DNA of 6,507 nt, taken from positions 1 to 6,507 of the forward strand of contig SLFF01000004.1 in assembly GCA_007124395.1 (NCBI GenBank). The letters are read 5' to 3'. The translations under genes were made by a program, and so were the position numbers. Origin of the DNA: Thermomicrobiaceae bacterium. GTDB taxonomy: Bacteria; Chloroflexota; Chloroflexia; Thermomicrobiales; Thermomicrobiaceae. This document shows, in pieces, positions 1 through 5,964 of this stretch (positions are counted from its first letter, which is position 1; each line of letters starts with the position of its first letter). The notes beneath the pieces were generated by a model, which had not been told where the DNA came from, made no database searches, and saw nothing but the letters and a program-made list of their open reading frames with translations.

Positions 1-84
1 ACAGGAACCCGAATCAGTAGCCACCTCGTCGGCACATACTCTGTCCGGTGTCACCGGTATGCTAACGCCAGAACCGGGCCACCA

Positions 85-115
85 TTGACTTCCCGGCAGG
101 AAGCGTGCGAAATAT
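85..115 (+). promoter_or_regulatory. Possible sigma-70-type promoter for the MBL-fold hydrolase gene
   Basis: A TTGACT hexamer at 85-90 matches five of six bases of the -35 consensus. It is followed 17-19 bases later by an A/T-rich patch (108-115, cgaaatat) that is a poor -10 match. This would place transcription start near 120, about 30 bases before the ATG at 151. The same TTG could be read as a start codon in the hydrolase frame, but a promoter role explains it better. The rest of 1-150 holds nothing I can identify. The hydrolase frame happens to be open back to base 1, but its translation there does not resemble a domain. Confidence 0.3.
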
Positions 116-150
116 CAGGCACGAACATCAGAAAGGGAGCCAGCCAGACC

Positions 151-786
151 ATGCACATCAAGACAATTTCCGCCGGCCCGATCGAGACCAATGCGTTCGT
201 TGTCGGAGATGAGGCGTCACACGAGGCGATCATCATCGATGCGCCGCCCGAATCCGCCGATCGTCTCCTCGATGCTGTCCGTGACGACGGGTACACGGTT
301 CAGCTGATCGTGCTGACCCATGCCCATTTCGATCACGTCATCGACGCCGCACGGATCAAACAGGAGACCGGCGCACCACTGGCAATCCATGAAGACGCCA
401 TGACGCAACTCCGCCAGATAATCCAGGGCGGACAGGCACCGTATACCGTCGAAGACATTGGACCGGATCAATACCTGAATGAGGGTGACGAGATCGCCGT
501 CGGGACGCTGCGCTTCAGCATCCTGGTGACGCCGGGGCATGCCCCGGGGCAGGTCTCCCTCTATGAAGAGACCGAGCAGGTTCTCTTCGGTGGCGATACA
601 CTGTTTCCCGGCGGCTACGGGCGTGCCGATCTGCCCGGATCCAGCATGGAAGAGACCCGCCAGTCGATACGGAAGCTGATGGAGCTCCCCGATGGCGTGA
701 CGGTCTATCCCGGACACGGTCTCCCGGCACAGATCGGCAATGAGCGATCGTGGATGAAGGATGTCGCCGACGGAGGAGAGCTCTAG
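151..786 (+). CDS. MBL-fold metallo-hydrolase, glyoxalase II (hydroxyacylglutathione hydrolase)-like
   Basis: This 211-residue protein is a stand-alone metallo-beta-lactamase fold enzyme. Zinc ligands are visible in order: HAHFDH at residues 57-62 (motif HxHxDH), His130 in TPGH, Asp149 in GGDTLF and His189 in YPGHG. The length, the N-terminus (beta strand leading to a TNAF stretch at 13-16) and the GGYGRAD segment at 154-160 fit the short glyoxalase II group (YcbL-like). That group lacks the long C-terminal glutathione-binding domain of classical GloB. The expected activity is thioester hydrolysis in the cytosol, but MBL enzymes vary widely in substrate, so the physiological one is unknown. 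The ATG at 151 is chosen because the family N-terminus begins there and an AGGGAG lies at 134-139. An upstream TTG at 85 would add 22 unlike residues. The gene converges on the small minus-strand gene and shares stop-codon bases with it. Confidence 0.93.
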   Translation: MHIKTISAGPIETNAFVVGDEASHEAIIIDAPPESADRLLDAVRDDGYTVQLIVLTHAHFDHVIDAARIKQETGAPLAIHEDAMTQLRQIIQGGQAPYTVEDIGPDQYLNEGDEIAVGTLRFSILVTPGHAPGQVSLYEETEQVLFGGDTLFPGGYGRADLPGSSMEETRQSIRKLMELPDGVTVYPGHGLPAQIGNERSWMKDVADGGEL

Positions 787-1031
787 ACGGCGGCTTTCGC
801 CGTCCCGGCTGAGCTGGCCTCTTCCCGTTCGACGATGTGGGTCACCACACCGAGAACGTAGTGGATCGACACGCGATCGTTCGGGTGCGGGTGCGCATAC
901 ACGGCGGAGGCCGGTAGCCGCACCTGCAGAATGTTCTCGGAATCATCATCGTGCACGTAATAGATGGTCAGGTAGCGGTCTTCCTGAATTTCAAACGGCA
1001 CGATACCAACGATCGTGGCATTTACGTTCAT
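783..1031 (-). CDS. Small conserved-looking protein of unknown function (82 residues)
   Basis: I do not recognise this family. The protein has no signal peptide or membrane helix. Residues 1-66 alternate hydrophobic and polar positions in at least five likely beta strands (around 3-13, 19-26, 33-39, 53-59 and 60-67). An acidic turn HDDDSEN lies at 27-33 and a His/Pro turn AHPHPND at 46-52. The pattern suggests a small beta-barrel (OB- or SH3-like), which is inference from the pattern only. The last 15 residues are Ala/Glu-rich and probably disordered. A good ribosome site, GAGGCG, sits six bases before the ATG (plus-strand 1038-1043), which supports a real gene. Its stop codon overlaps that of the convergent hydrolase in CTAG (783-786), and its 5' end faces nadC divergently. 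Chance ORFs in this DNA are rich in Arg, Ser and Pro, and this one is not. Confidence 0.72.
   Translation of the reverse strand: MNVNATIVGIVPFEIQEDRYLTIYYVHDDDSENILQVRLPASAVYAHPHPNDRVSIHYVLGVVTHIVEREEASSAGTAKAAV
786..804. terminator. Hairpin at the convergent gene junction, possible bidirectional terminator
   Basis: A perfect 7-bp GC-rich stem (GACGGCG at 786-792 pairing with CGCCGTC at 798-804) encloses a 5-base loop. It starts on the last base of the hydrolase stop codon and lies inside the last codons of the opposite gene. The position is right for stopping transcription from the left. There is no run of T on either strand after the stem, so it is not a classic intrinsic terminator. It could instead stabilise mRNA 3' ends, or partly reflect coding constraint from the alanine-rich C-terminus. 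Confidence 0.4.
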
Positions 1032-1126
1032 GGCGGTCGCCTCGCTTTCCAGGCCCCGACCAGGGTCGAAGCGGAGGGCGAACGGACTATCACTGATGGA
1101 CAGTCGGTTCGTTGGTCGCGCACGGT

Positions 1127-1159
1127 GTGCCTGAGGTGTGGCACTAATACTACCGTTAG
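1127..1159. promoter_or_regulatory. Adjacent inverted repeats upstream of nadC, candidate operator
   Basis: Two short dyads sit back to back in the divergent intergenic region. GTGCC (1127-1131) and GGCAC (1140-1144) are separated by 8 bases, and CTAA (1144-1147) and TTAG (1156-1159) are also separated by 8 bases. The second dyad is the core of an imperfect 16-bp palindrome centred on the TA at 1151-1152. Equal spacing and a position 100-130 bases before the nadC start suit a dimeric repressor, and NAD genes in many bacteria are controlled this way. I cannot match it to a known NrtR, NiaR or NadQ site, and arms of 4-5 bp can occur by chance. Confidence 0.25.
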
Positions 1160-1183
1160 CAGCAAACTTCTTGCCAGTAGATT
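1156..1183 (+). promoter_or_regulatory. Weak promoter-like pair upstream of nadC
   Basis: TTAGCA (1156-1161) and TAGATT (1178-1183) each match four of six consensus bases, with a 16-base spacer. A start near 1190 would leave a leader of about 68 bases before the TTG at 1258. An alternative -10-like TAATAC at 1145-1150 has no recognisable -35 partner. Apart from these elements and the inverted repeats just upstream, the 226-base gap (1032-1257) shows nothing further. I found no convincing promoter for the divergent small gene. Confidence 0.22.
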
Positions 1184-1257
1184 TTTGCCTTGCCGATCAG
1201 CCACCGGCACAGGTGAAACACACCCTGCTGGCAGTCGTGAAAGAGCAGGAGTCTGGA

Positions 1258-2115
1258 TTGCATCAGCTCGGGATTGAAGACATTGTCCGCCTTGCCCTGT
1301 CCGAAGATATCGGCACCGGCGACATCACCACCATCGCCACCGTGCCGGAATCCGCCACCGCGAGCGGAGCCTTTCGTGCCAAAGCGGCCGGCGTTGTCTC
1401 CGGTATCGATGTCACGGCACGAGTTTTCGCGCTGGTCGACCCGGAGATCGCGTTCGAACCACTACTCGCCAATGGCGAGAAATTCGAGCCGGGCGACGTT
1501 CTCGCCACGGTTTCCGGACCGGCTCGGAGCGTCCTGACTGCCGAGCGTGTAAGCCTGAACTTCCTACAGCGACTCAGCGGCGTGGCTACCGTCACGTCAC
1601 GCTACGTCGAAGCCGTTCAGGGGACCAGGGCGTCGATCATCGACACCCGGAAAACCACCCCGGGGATGCGTTTGCTGGAGAAAGCGGCTATCCGTCATGG
1701 TGGCGGACACAATCACCGGGTCGGCCTCTCAGACGGTATTCTGATCAAGGACAACCACCTTGCAGCCATCGGGGACGATGCCATTCGCCGGTCGATTGTC
1801 TCAGCGCGAGCAGCTGCACCGCACACGCTCAAGGTCGAGGTCGAAGTCACCAGCCTTGAGCAACTTGACGAGGCACTCGACGCCGGTGCCGATATTGTTC
1901 TGCTGGACAATATGGACCCGGACACGATGAGACAGGCAGTTGAGCGGGTCAACGGACGGGCGCTCCTGGAGGCATCCGGCGGCATTACATTCGAGAGCGT
2001 CCGGGCCGTCGCCGAGACTGGCGTCGACCTCATCTCTGTCGGTGCGCTGACGCACTCCGCCCCTTCGATCGATATCAGTTTGCAGTTTCAGATCAACACC
2101 GGAGCGAGTTCATGA
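1258..2115 (+). CDS. nadC: Nicotinate-nucleotide diphosphorylase (carboxylating), quinolinate phosphoribosyltransferase
   Basis: The enzyme converts quinolinate and PRPP to nicotinate mononucleotide, CO2 and pyrophosphate, the entry of the de novo aspartate route into NAD. The 285-residue product carries the family's landmarks in order: EDIGTGDITT (16-25), ERVSLNFLQRLSGVAT (96-111), DTRKTTPGMR (129-138), RHGGGHNHR (146-154), KDNH (164-167), EVEV (194-197), LLDN (215-218), EASGGI (238-243) and ISVGALTHS (259-267). These include the basic residues that bind quinolinate and the PRPP phosphates and the acidic residues of the barrel active site, so it should be catalytically intact. I chose the TTG at 1258 because GCAGGAG (1245-1251) lies six bases upstream and the resulting length is typical. 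A GTG at 1138 would add 40 atypical residues. No nadA or nadB lies in the window. The stop overlaps the next gene by ATGA, so translation is probably coupled. Confidence 0.96.
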   Translation: MHQLGIEDIVRLALSEDIGTGDITTIATVPESATASGAFRAKAAGVVSGIDVTARVFALVDPEIAFEPLLANGEKFEPGDVLATVSGPARSVLTAERVSLNFLQRLSGVATVTSRYVEAVQGTRASIIDTRKTTPGMRLLEKAAIRHGGGHNHRVGLSDGILIKDNHLAAIGDDAIRRSIVSARAAAPHTLKVEVEVTSLEQLDEALDAGADIVLLDNMDPDTMRQAVERVNGRALLEASGGITFESVRAVAETGVDLISVGALTHSAPSIDISLQFQINTGASS

Positions 2116-2606
2116 GCGAGCAACCCCGGAAACCACGCAACACCACCGGGGTCGGTGGTGCCGTCGTTCGGGACAATGAGCTTCTCGTTGTCCGCATGAC
2201 CTATGGCCCCAGCCAGGGTCGATACATGCTCCCCGGCGGGCTGCTCGATCCCGGCGAAACCGCCGATGTCGCCGTCGCCCGCGAGGTTCGGGAAGAGACC
2301 AGCATCGAGGCCGTCCCACAGGGGATCATCGGCGTTCGCTGCCGCTATACCGAGCGTGGCACCGATACCTACCTCATCTGGCAAATGGACTATCTCTCCG
2401 GAGAGCCGGAAGGAGATGGGCGAGAGATCGAGCACGCCCGTTTCATGACGCTGGAAGAGATCGAGCAACGGGACGATGTGGTGTATCTCGTCTCGTATGT
2501 CGCTGGCAAAGTCTTCAATGGTGGGGCCGACGTGCTGGAGTACAAGACCGACTACGAATACCTGATGCCTGGCGCGACACCGGACTCCTGGAAGCTGTTC
2601 ATGTAG
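2112..2606 (+). CDS. Nudix hydrolase
   Basis: This 164-residue protein is a single-domain Nudix enzyme, which would cleave a nucleoside diphosphate linked to another moiety, using Mg2+ or Mn2+. The Nudix box spans residues 43-65: G43, E49, R57, E58, E61 and E62 follow GX5EX7REUXEEXGU, including the REVREE metal-binding core. The usual glycine of the final GU pair is Ser64 (ETSI instead of ETGI), a minor substitution outside the metal ligands. The N-terminal strand (GVGGAVVRDNELLVVR, 13-28) is typical. There is no winged-helix domain, so this is not an NrtR regulator. The start ATG lies inside the nadC stop (ATGA), which implies one operon and coupled translation. That linkage makes an NAD-, ADP-ribose- or related substrate plausible, but the sequence does not determine it. 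The C-terminal 35 residues, rich in Tyr and Asp, are not a motif I know. Confidence 0.9.
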   Translation: MSEQPRKPRNTTGVGGAVVRDNELLVVRMTYGPSQGRYMLPGGLLDPGETADVAVAREVREETSIEAVPQGIIGVRCRYTERGTDTYLIWQMDYLSGEPEGDGREIEHARFMTLEEIEQRDDVVYLVSYVAGKVFNGGADVLEYKTDYEYLMPGATPDSWKLFM

Positions 2607-2640
2607 CTGTGCAAGGCCGAAACCGGGGCATCCAGATCCT

Positions 2641-2661
2641 GTGAATCATCGCTGAATTCAC
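2641..2661. repeat. Short inverted repeat between the Nudix and MFS genes
   Basis: GTGAAT (2641-2646) and ATTCAC (2656-2661) form a 6-bp stem around a 9-base loop, 35 bases after the Nudix stop. It is AT-rich for a terminator and has no following T-run, so it is a weak terminator or an operator-like dyad for the transporter. The remainder of the 143-base gap (2607-2749) shows no promoter pair I can support. I cannot tell whether the transporter is read through from nadC or separately started. Confidence 0.25.
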
Positions 2662-2749
2662 GTAGAGTAGAGCCGTCCGTCGGTGGTCATTCGCTCATCC
2701 GTCAGTCAGCTGTGCTGGTATCCAATCAGGATTGTTCAGGTGATGTTCC

Positions 2750-4102
2750 ATGTCCGTGGTTTCGGCCGCCCAGGGATCATTGAGTCTGCCCCGGTCGATC
2801 TTGACATTGACCATAGCAATGGGCTTTCTGCTCGTCGCCCGGGGTATGGCCGTACCGTTCTTCATCATCTATTTCGGGCAGGTCCGAGGCTTCGGCGAGG
2901 GAACCGCCGGCGCCGGCATCATGATCAACGCCGTGGCCGGCGTTATCTTCACGATTCTCCTGGCCGGACTGATTGACCGCATCGGCACCCGACCGATGCT
3001 CATCATCACGATGTTCGGCGTTGGCGTCGCAACGATCCTCTTCCCGTTCGTCAATTCCGTCCCGCTCTTCTTCCTGGTGATGGTCGTCTATGGCGTAGCA
3101 GCCCAGCTCTTCTGGCCAGCAGCCGACGGTCTGGCAACCTCGATGATCAACATTTACCAGGCGGCGCGGATGTTCGCCCTGCTGAGAATTGCCAGCGCAG
3201 TCGGGGTCGGTCTTGGTGGACTGATTGGTGGATTGCTGGTCTCCGGGGGAGGGGCCGCCGAATACCGTCTGATGTACATCGTGAGCGCAGTCGGCTGTGT
3301 TGCCGCTGCGCTGATCGTCCTGTTCTTCATCAAGCCAGATCAGAAAGCACCGTCTCAGGACAGCAGCTTCAGTGATTTCGCCGAAGCGTCAGGCTGGCGG
3401 GCCGTGCTGCTTGATCGTCGGTTCCTGTTCAGCCAGCTGATCGTCCTGATTATGGTCGCCGGGATGATGCAGCTTCAGGTTGCCATGCCGCCCTATCTCC
3501 GTGCCGAGGCAGGCTTCAACGAAAGTCTCATCGGCGCATTGCTCGCCTTCAAGACCGTTCTCCTTGTGATCTTCCAGATACCAGTGGCCGGAAGAGTTGC
3601 CAACTGGCGAAATGGCATCACCCTTTCCCTGGCCGGGATTGCGTTCATGCTGTCGTTTGCCTTCATCGGGTTCTCGCCGTGGCTGTTCGTACTGCCGATC
3701 ATCGCCGTCTGCATCTTCGTGATCGGGGAGATGCTCTTCATGCCCACCAGCATGGTCATCGTGGTGGACCTGGCGCCAGAGCGATTGCGCGGTCGCTATC
3801 TGGCCGTCAACAGCGTTGCCTGGGGTATTGGCTGGGGGTTGTCCTCGCTCATTGCCGGCATGTTGCTGGGCACCAGCGTCCCGTGGATCATCTGGCCAGC
3901 TACGATCCTTCTGATGTTCCTCGGAGTCGTTGGTGGCTGGCTCTATGATCGACAGGCTCCTGGTCGCTACGGTGGTATTGCGCCGGCCAGCACGGTCGGT
4001 GGCGAAACCTATACCTACCAGCAGAGCCAGGAGAATCCGTCGTTCAATCTCCGGCATCCCACCGAGTTCGAAGGCGAGCCCCGCCCCGAATCATCCGACT
4101 AA
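2750..4102 (+). CDS. Major facilitator superfamily (MFS) transporter
   Basis: This 450-residue inner-membrane protein has twelve hydrophobic segments, roughly at 16-42, 54-76, 82-102, 105-127, 141-165, 172-194, 226-246, 258-281, 288-306, 309-334, 352-373 and 377-398. They form two six-helix halves joined by a polar loop at about 195-225. MFS motif A is clear between helices 2 and 3 (GLIDRIGTRPML, 73-84). A related LAPERLRGRY stretch lies at 341-350 before helix 11. The overall look is of a DHA1-type drug or metabolite exporter (H+ antiporter), but the substrate is not readable. The last 50 residues form a hydrophilic Gly/Gln/Pro/Glu-rich cytoplasmic tail. AGGTGA (2738-2743) lies six bases before the ATG at 2750 and fixes the start. 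The gene converges on the luciferase-like gene, with 33 bases between the stops. Confidence 0.93.
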   Translation: MSVVSAAQGSLSLPRSILTLTIAMGFLLVARGMAVPFFIIYFGQVRGFGEGTAGAGIMINAVAGVIFTILLAGLIDRIGTRPMLIITMFGVGVATILFPFVNSVPLFFLVMVVYGVAAQLFWPAADGLATSMINIYQAARMFALLRIASAVGVGLGGLIGGLLVSGGGAAEYRLMYIVSAVGCVAAALIVLFFIKPDQKAPSQDSSFSDFAEASGWRAVLLDRRFLFSQLIVLIMVAGMMQLQVAMPPYLRAEAGFNESLIGALLAFKTVLLVIFQIPVAGRVANWRNGITLSLAGIAFMLSFAFIGFSPWLFVLPIIAVCIFVIGEMLFMPTSMVIVVDLAPERLRGRYLAVNSVAWGIGWGLSSLIAGMLLGTSVPWIIWPATILLMFLGVVGGWLYDRQAPGRYGGIAPASTVGGETYTYQQSQENPSFNLRHPTEFEGEPRPESSD

Positions 4103-4111
4103 CGGTCGAGG

Positions 4112-4133
4112 CGGGACCAGACGTCTGGTGCCG
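4112..4133. terminator. 22-bp near-perfect palindrome between convergent genes, possible bidirectional terminator
   Basis: A 14-base perfect palindrome (ACCAGACGTCTGGT, 4116-4129) extends to 4112-4133 with a single mismatched pair (G4115/G4130), so ten of eleven positions pair. As RNA it would form a stem of about nine pairs with a tight loop. It fills most of the 33-base gap between the MFS and luciferase-like stop codons, as a shared terminator would. No T-run follows on either strand, so a protein-binding site is an alternative. Confidence 0.45.
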
Positions 4134-4135
4134 GT

Positions 4136-5089
4136 CTACTTCGCAGCGAGTCGGGCAATAATCCCCGAGAGATCCTCTTCTTCAGCGGCCGGATCATCGC
4201 CCGGGATCAGCATCACCAGCAGCTCATCGATATCCGTATCCAGAATCGCCGACAGGCGCTGCTCCACTGTCTCCACCGAGCCATTGACCACCAGATGATC
4301 GAGCAGGTCGTCAGTCACCTTGCTATCAGGGCCAACCGGATACCCGGCATCGGCAAACATGTTGGCGTAGAAAGGCAACCGGGCATATCGGCTGACCACC
4401 GGGTTGGCAACTTCTCGCACTCGCTCCAGGCTGTCCGACATCACCACCGGCACGTGAGCAATCATCCGCGGGGCAGCTCGTCCGGCTTCCTGCGCACCAG
4501 CTCGCATGGACGGAATCGCCGTCTCGTTGAGATAGGCCACCGGGCAGAGCCAGGAGATGGCTCCGTCTGCCGCTTCTCCAGCCAGGCGAAACGCGTTCTG
4601 CCGAAGGGCGGAGATGTATAGCGGCATCGGGGCCGGTGTGCCGCCGGAGATCGACACGGTGAAGTAATCCCCGGAGAAATCAGCCTCGCCGGTATCGATC
4701 AGCGAGCGAAGAACCATCAGATACTCCCGGAGGTGGGCCAGCGGCCGGCCCATTTCGATGCCGAAGCCTCCTTCGATCGTCGGACGATGGCTCGGCCCGA
4801 TCCCCAGCCGGAAGCGGTCAGGAAACATCTGGTAGATCGCCGCTGCCTGCGAATAGAGCGCAGCCGGGTGGCGGGGGTAAGTCGGCACGATCGCCGTGCC
4901 CAGCTTGATCGAACGTGTCCGGGCAAGCGCGGCCGGGAAGAATGTCATCGCGTCAGGGCGAACCCCGCCAACCGTCGACCAGACCATCGGCACGCCGCGA
5001 CTCTCGGCCCGCAGGATTGAATCGACCGCGGTCGCCGCCGAAGTCTTGTCGGGTACATCAAGCCCGATCCGGGGAAACTCCATGTCCAT
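4136..5089 (-). CDS. LLM class (luciferase-like) flavin/F420-dependent oxidoreductase
   Basis: The 317-residue protein has the bacterial luciferase-like TIM-barrel signature. IKLGTAIVPTYPRHP (61-75) is followed by an A..Y.....PDRFRLGIGPSH stretch (82-101), typical of F420-dependent members such as methylene-H4MPT reductase and F420-glucose-6-phosphate dehydrogenase relatives. GEAADGAISW (171-180) matches the conserved G..ADG segment before the cofactor phosphate site. A C-terminal segment with a sequence-specific SVETVEQRL element (271-279) is also common in the family. It should bind reduced F420 or FMN and oxidise or reduce a small organic substrate in the cytosol; the substrate is unknown. 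The ATG at 5089 is preceded by AAGGGA (plus-strand 5100-5105) with a 10-base gap. A second ATG at 5083 would be two residues shorter and farther from the site. It follows the methyltransferase by 44 bases on the same strand and is probably the last gene of that operon. The C-terminus is acidic. Confidence 0.9.
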   Translation of the reverse strand: MDMEFPRIGLDVPDKTSAATAVDSILRAESRGVPMVWSTVGGVRPDAMTFFPAALARTRSIKLGTAIVPTYPRHPAALYSQAAAIYQMFPDRFRLGIGPSHRPTIEGGFGIEMGRPLAHLREYLMVLRSLIDTGEADFSGDYFTVSISGGTPAPMPLYISALRQNAFRLAGEAADGAISWLCPVAYLNETAIPSMRAGAQEAGRAAPRMIAHVPVVMSDSLERVREVANPVVSRYARLPFYANMFADAGYPVGPDSKVTDDLLDHLVVNGSVETVEQRLSAILDTDIDELLVMLIPGDDPAAEEEDLSGIIARLAAK

Positions 5090-5133
5090 ACTAACTCTGT
5101 CCCTTCGCTGGTTATGTCTTGAGTTGATACTGC

Positions 5134-5943
5134 TTACGGTTTGCGAAGCAGATAGGCCACCGGCACCAGTTTGCCGAGCAACTGATAGACCGCCCAGAGG
5201 CGTACCGCCAGCTCGGCCTCATATTGCGCCCGGCCGATATGCTCGACCATCTCGTGCTCGGCCCGTCGCATCCGGGCGATCTGCAACAGATCGGTGGCAA
5301 TCGTCATATCGCCGGTCTCGATCCAGGACTCCCGCCATTCGCTGGCGATCACATCCCGGACCTCTATCTCGAAACCCTCGTTGGTGGCAACTGATTCCAT
5401 TGCATCGGTTGACATGCTTTCCGGAACGATCGAAAGACCAGCAAAGATCCGCGACGCTTCATCCGGCTCCAGATGGTCTCCGGCAAACGTCTGGTAGACC
5501 AGCATCTGCCCGCCAGACTTCAGCACCCGATAGCTTTCCCGAAGCCCAGTCGCCAGATCGACATGATTCAGCATGTCCCGACACCAGATGTGGTCGATCG
5601 TTCCGTCTTCATACGGAAGATCTTCAATTCGGCCTTCGGCCACGGAGACCTGCTCCTCAAGCGACCAGTTGGTGATCAGTTCGCTGGCAATCGCAATGTT
5701 GTAGGGAACGGCATCGATGCCGATCACCCGGCACCCGAAACGCCGCGCCAGCTCAATCGCATACTTCGCATCACGACAGCCGATGTCGAGGACCCAGTCA
5801 CCCGCGCTGGTGCCAGTCTGGGCAAAGAGTTCGTAGAGGGATTCATCATCGCGAGGGTGCAGGGTGGTCTGGATCAATTCCCTGGCGCGGCGGTGGTCCG
5901 GTCCCCAGAATTCACCATAGAGCTGCTCGATACCGCCACTCAT
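5134..5943 (-). CDS. Class I SAM-dependent methyltransferase
   Basis: The 269-residue protein (numbering here counts from a GTG two codons upstream) has a Rossmann methyltransferase core. Motif I is VLDIGCRDAKYA (53-64). The acidic end of strand 2 that binds the SAM ribose is IGID (76-79). The motif II/III region is EGRIEDLPYEDGTIDHIWCRDMLNHV (105-130, in two stretches), and LKSGGQML (143-150) is strand 5. Motif I is unusual: instead of GxGxG it has GCRDA, keeping only the first glycine. About 75 C-terminal residues (195-271) are helical and charged, perhaps a substrate-binding cap. The methyl acceptor (small molecule or other) cannot be inferred. The ATG at 5943 is chosen because GGCGGG (plus-strand 5949-5954) is five bases upstream; the GTG at 5949 would overlap that site. 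It lies just downstream of the nuclease gene on the same strand, consistent with co-transcription. Confidence 0.9.
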   Translation of the reverse strand: MSGGIEQLYGEFWGPDHRRARELIQTTLHPRDDESLYELFAQTGTSAGDWVLDIGCRDAKYAIELARRFGCRVIGIDAVPYNIAIASELITNWSLEEQVSVAEGRIEDLPYEDGTIDHIWCRDMLNHVDLATGLRESYRVLKSGGQMLVYQTFAGDHLEPDEASRIFAGLSIVPESMSTDAMESVATNEGFEIEVRDVIASEWRESWIETGDMTIATDLLQIARMRRAEHEMVEHIGRAQYEAELAVRLWAVYQLLGKLVPVAYLLRKP

Positions 5944-5964
5944 CGCCACCCGCCAATCAGTTGA

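Noticed and set aside
85..150. In-frame TTG start that would extend the MBL-fold hydrolase by 22 residues
   Set aside because: The family N-terminus begins at the ATG at 151, which has its own AGGGAG site. The TTG falls in a TTGACT -35-like hexamer, and the extension has no domain character.
217..717. 166-residue minus-strand open frame opposite the MBL-fold gene
   Set aside because: It is fully antisense to a gene with all zinc-ligand motifs, and I see no ribosome site or recognisable domain.
2683..2976. 97-residue plus-strand open frame across the gap before the MFS gene
   Set aside because: Most of it overlaps the MFS gene in another frame, with an Arg-rich second half. It does not show coding character, and the gap itself holds only a short dyad.
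3389..4057. 222-residue open frame on the minus strand opposite the MFS gene
   Set aside because: It lies entirely inside a strongly supported membrane-protein gene, its composition is His/Asp/Glu-rich as expected from the antisense of hydrophobic codons, and it shows no domain.
4896..5675. 259-residue plus-strand open frame across the oxidoreductase/methyltransferase junction
   Set aside because: It spans two real genes and their gap, and the translation is Arg/Pro/Ser-rich low complexity with no motif. This is typical of an antisense shadow in GC-rich DNA.
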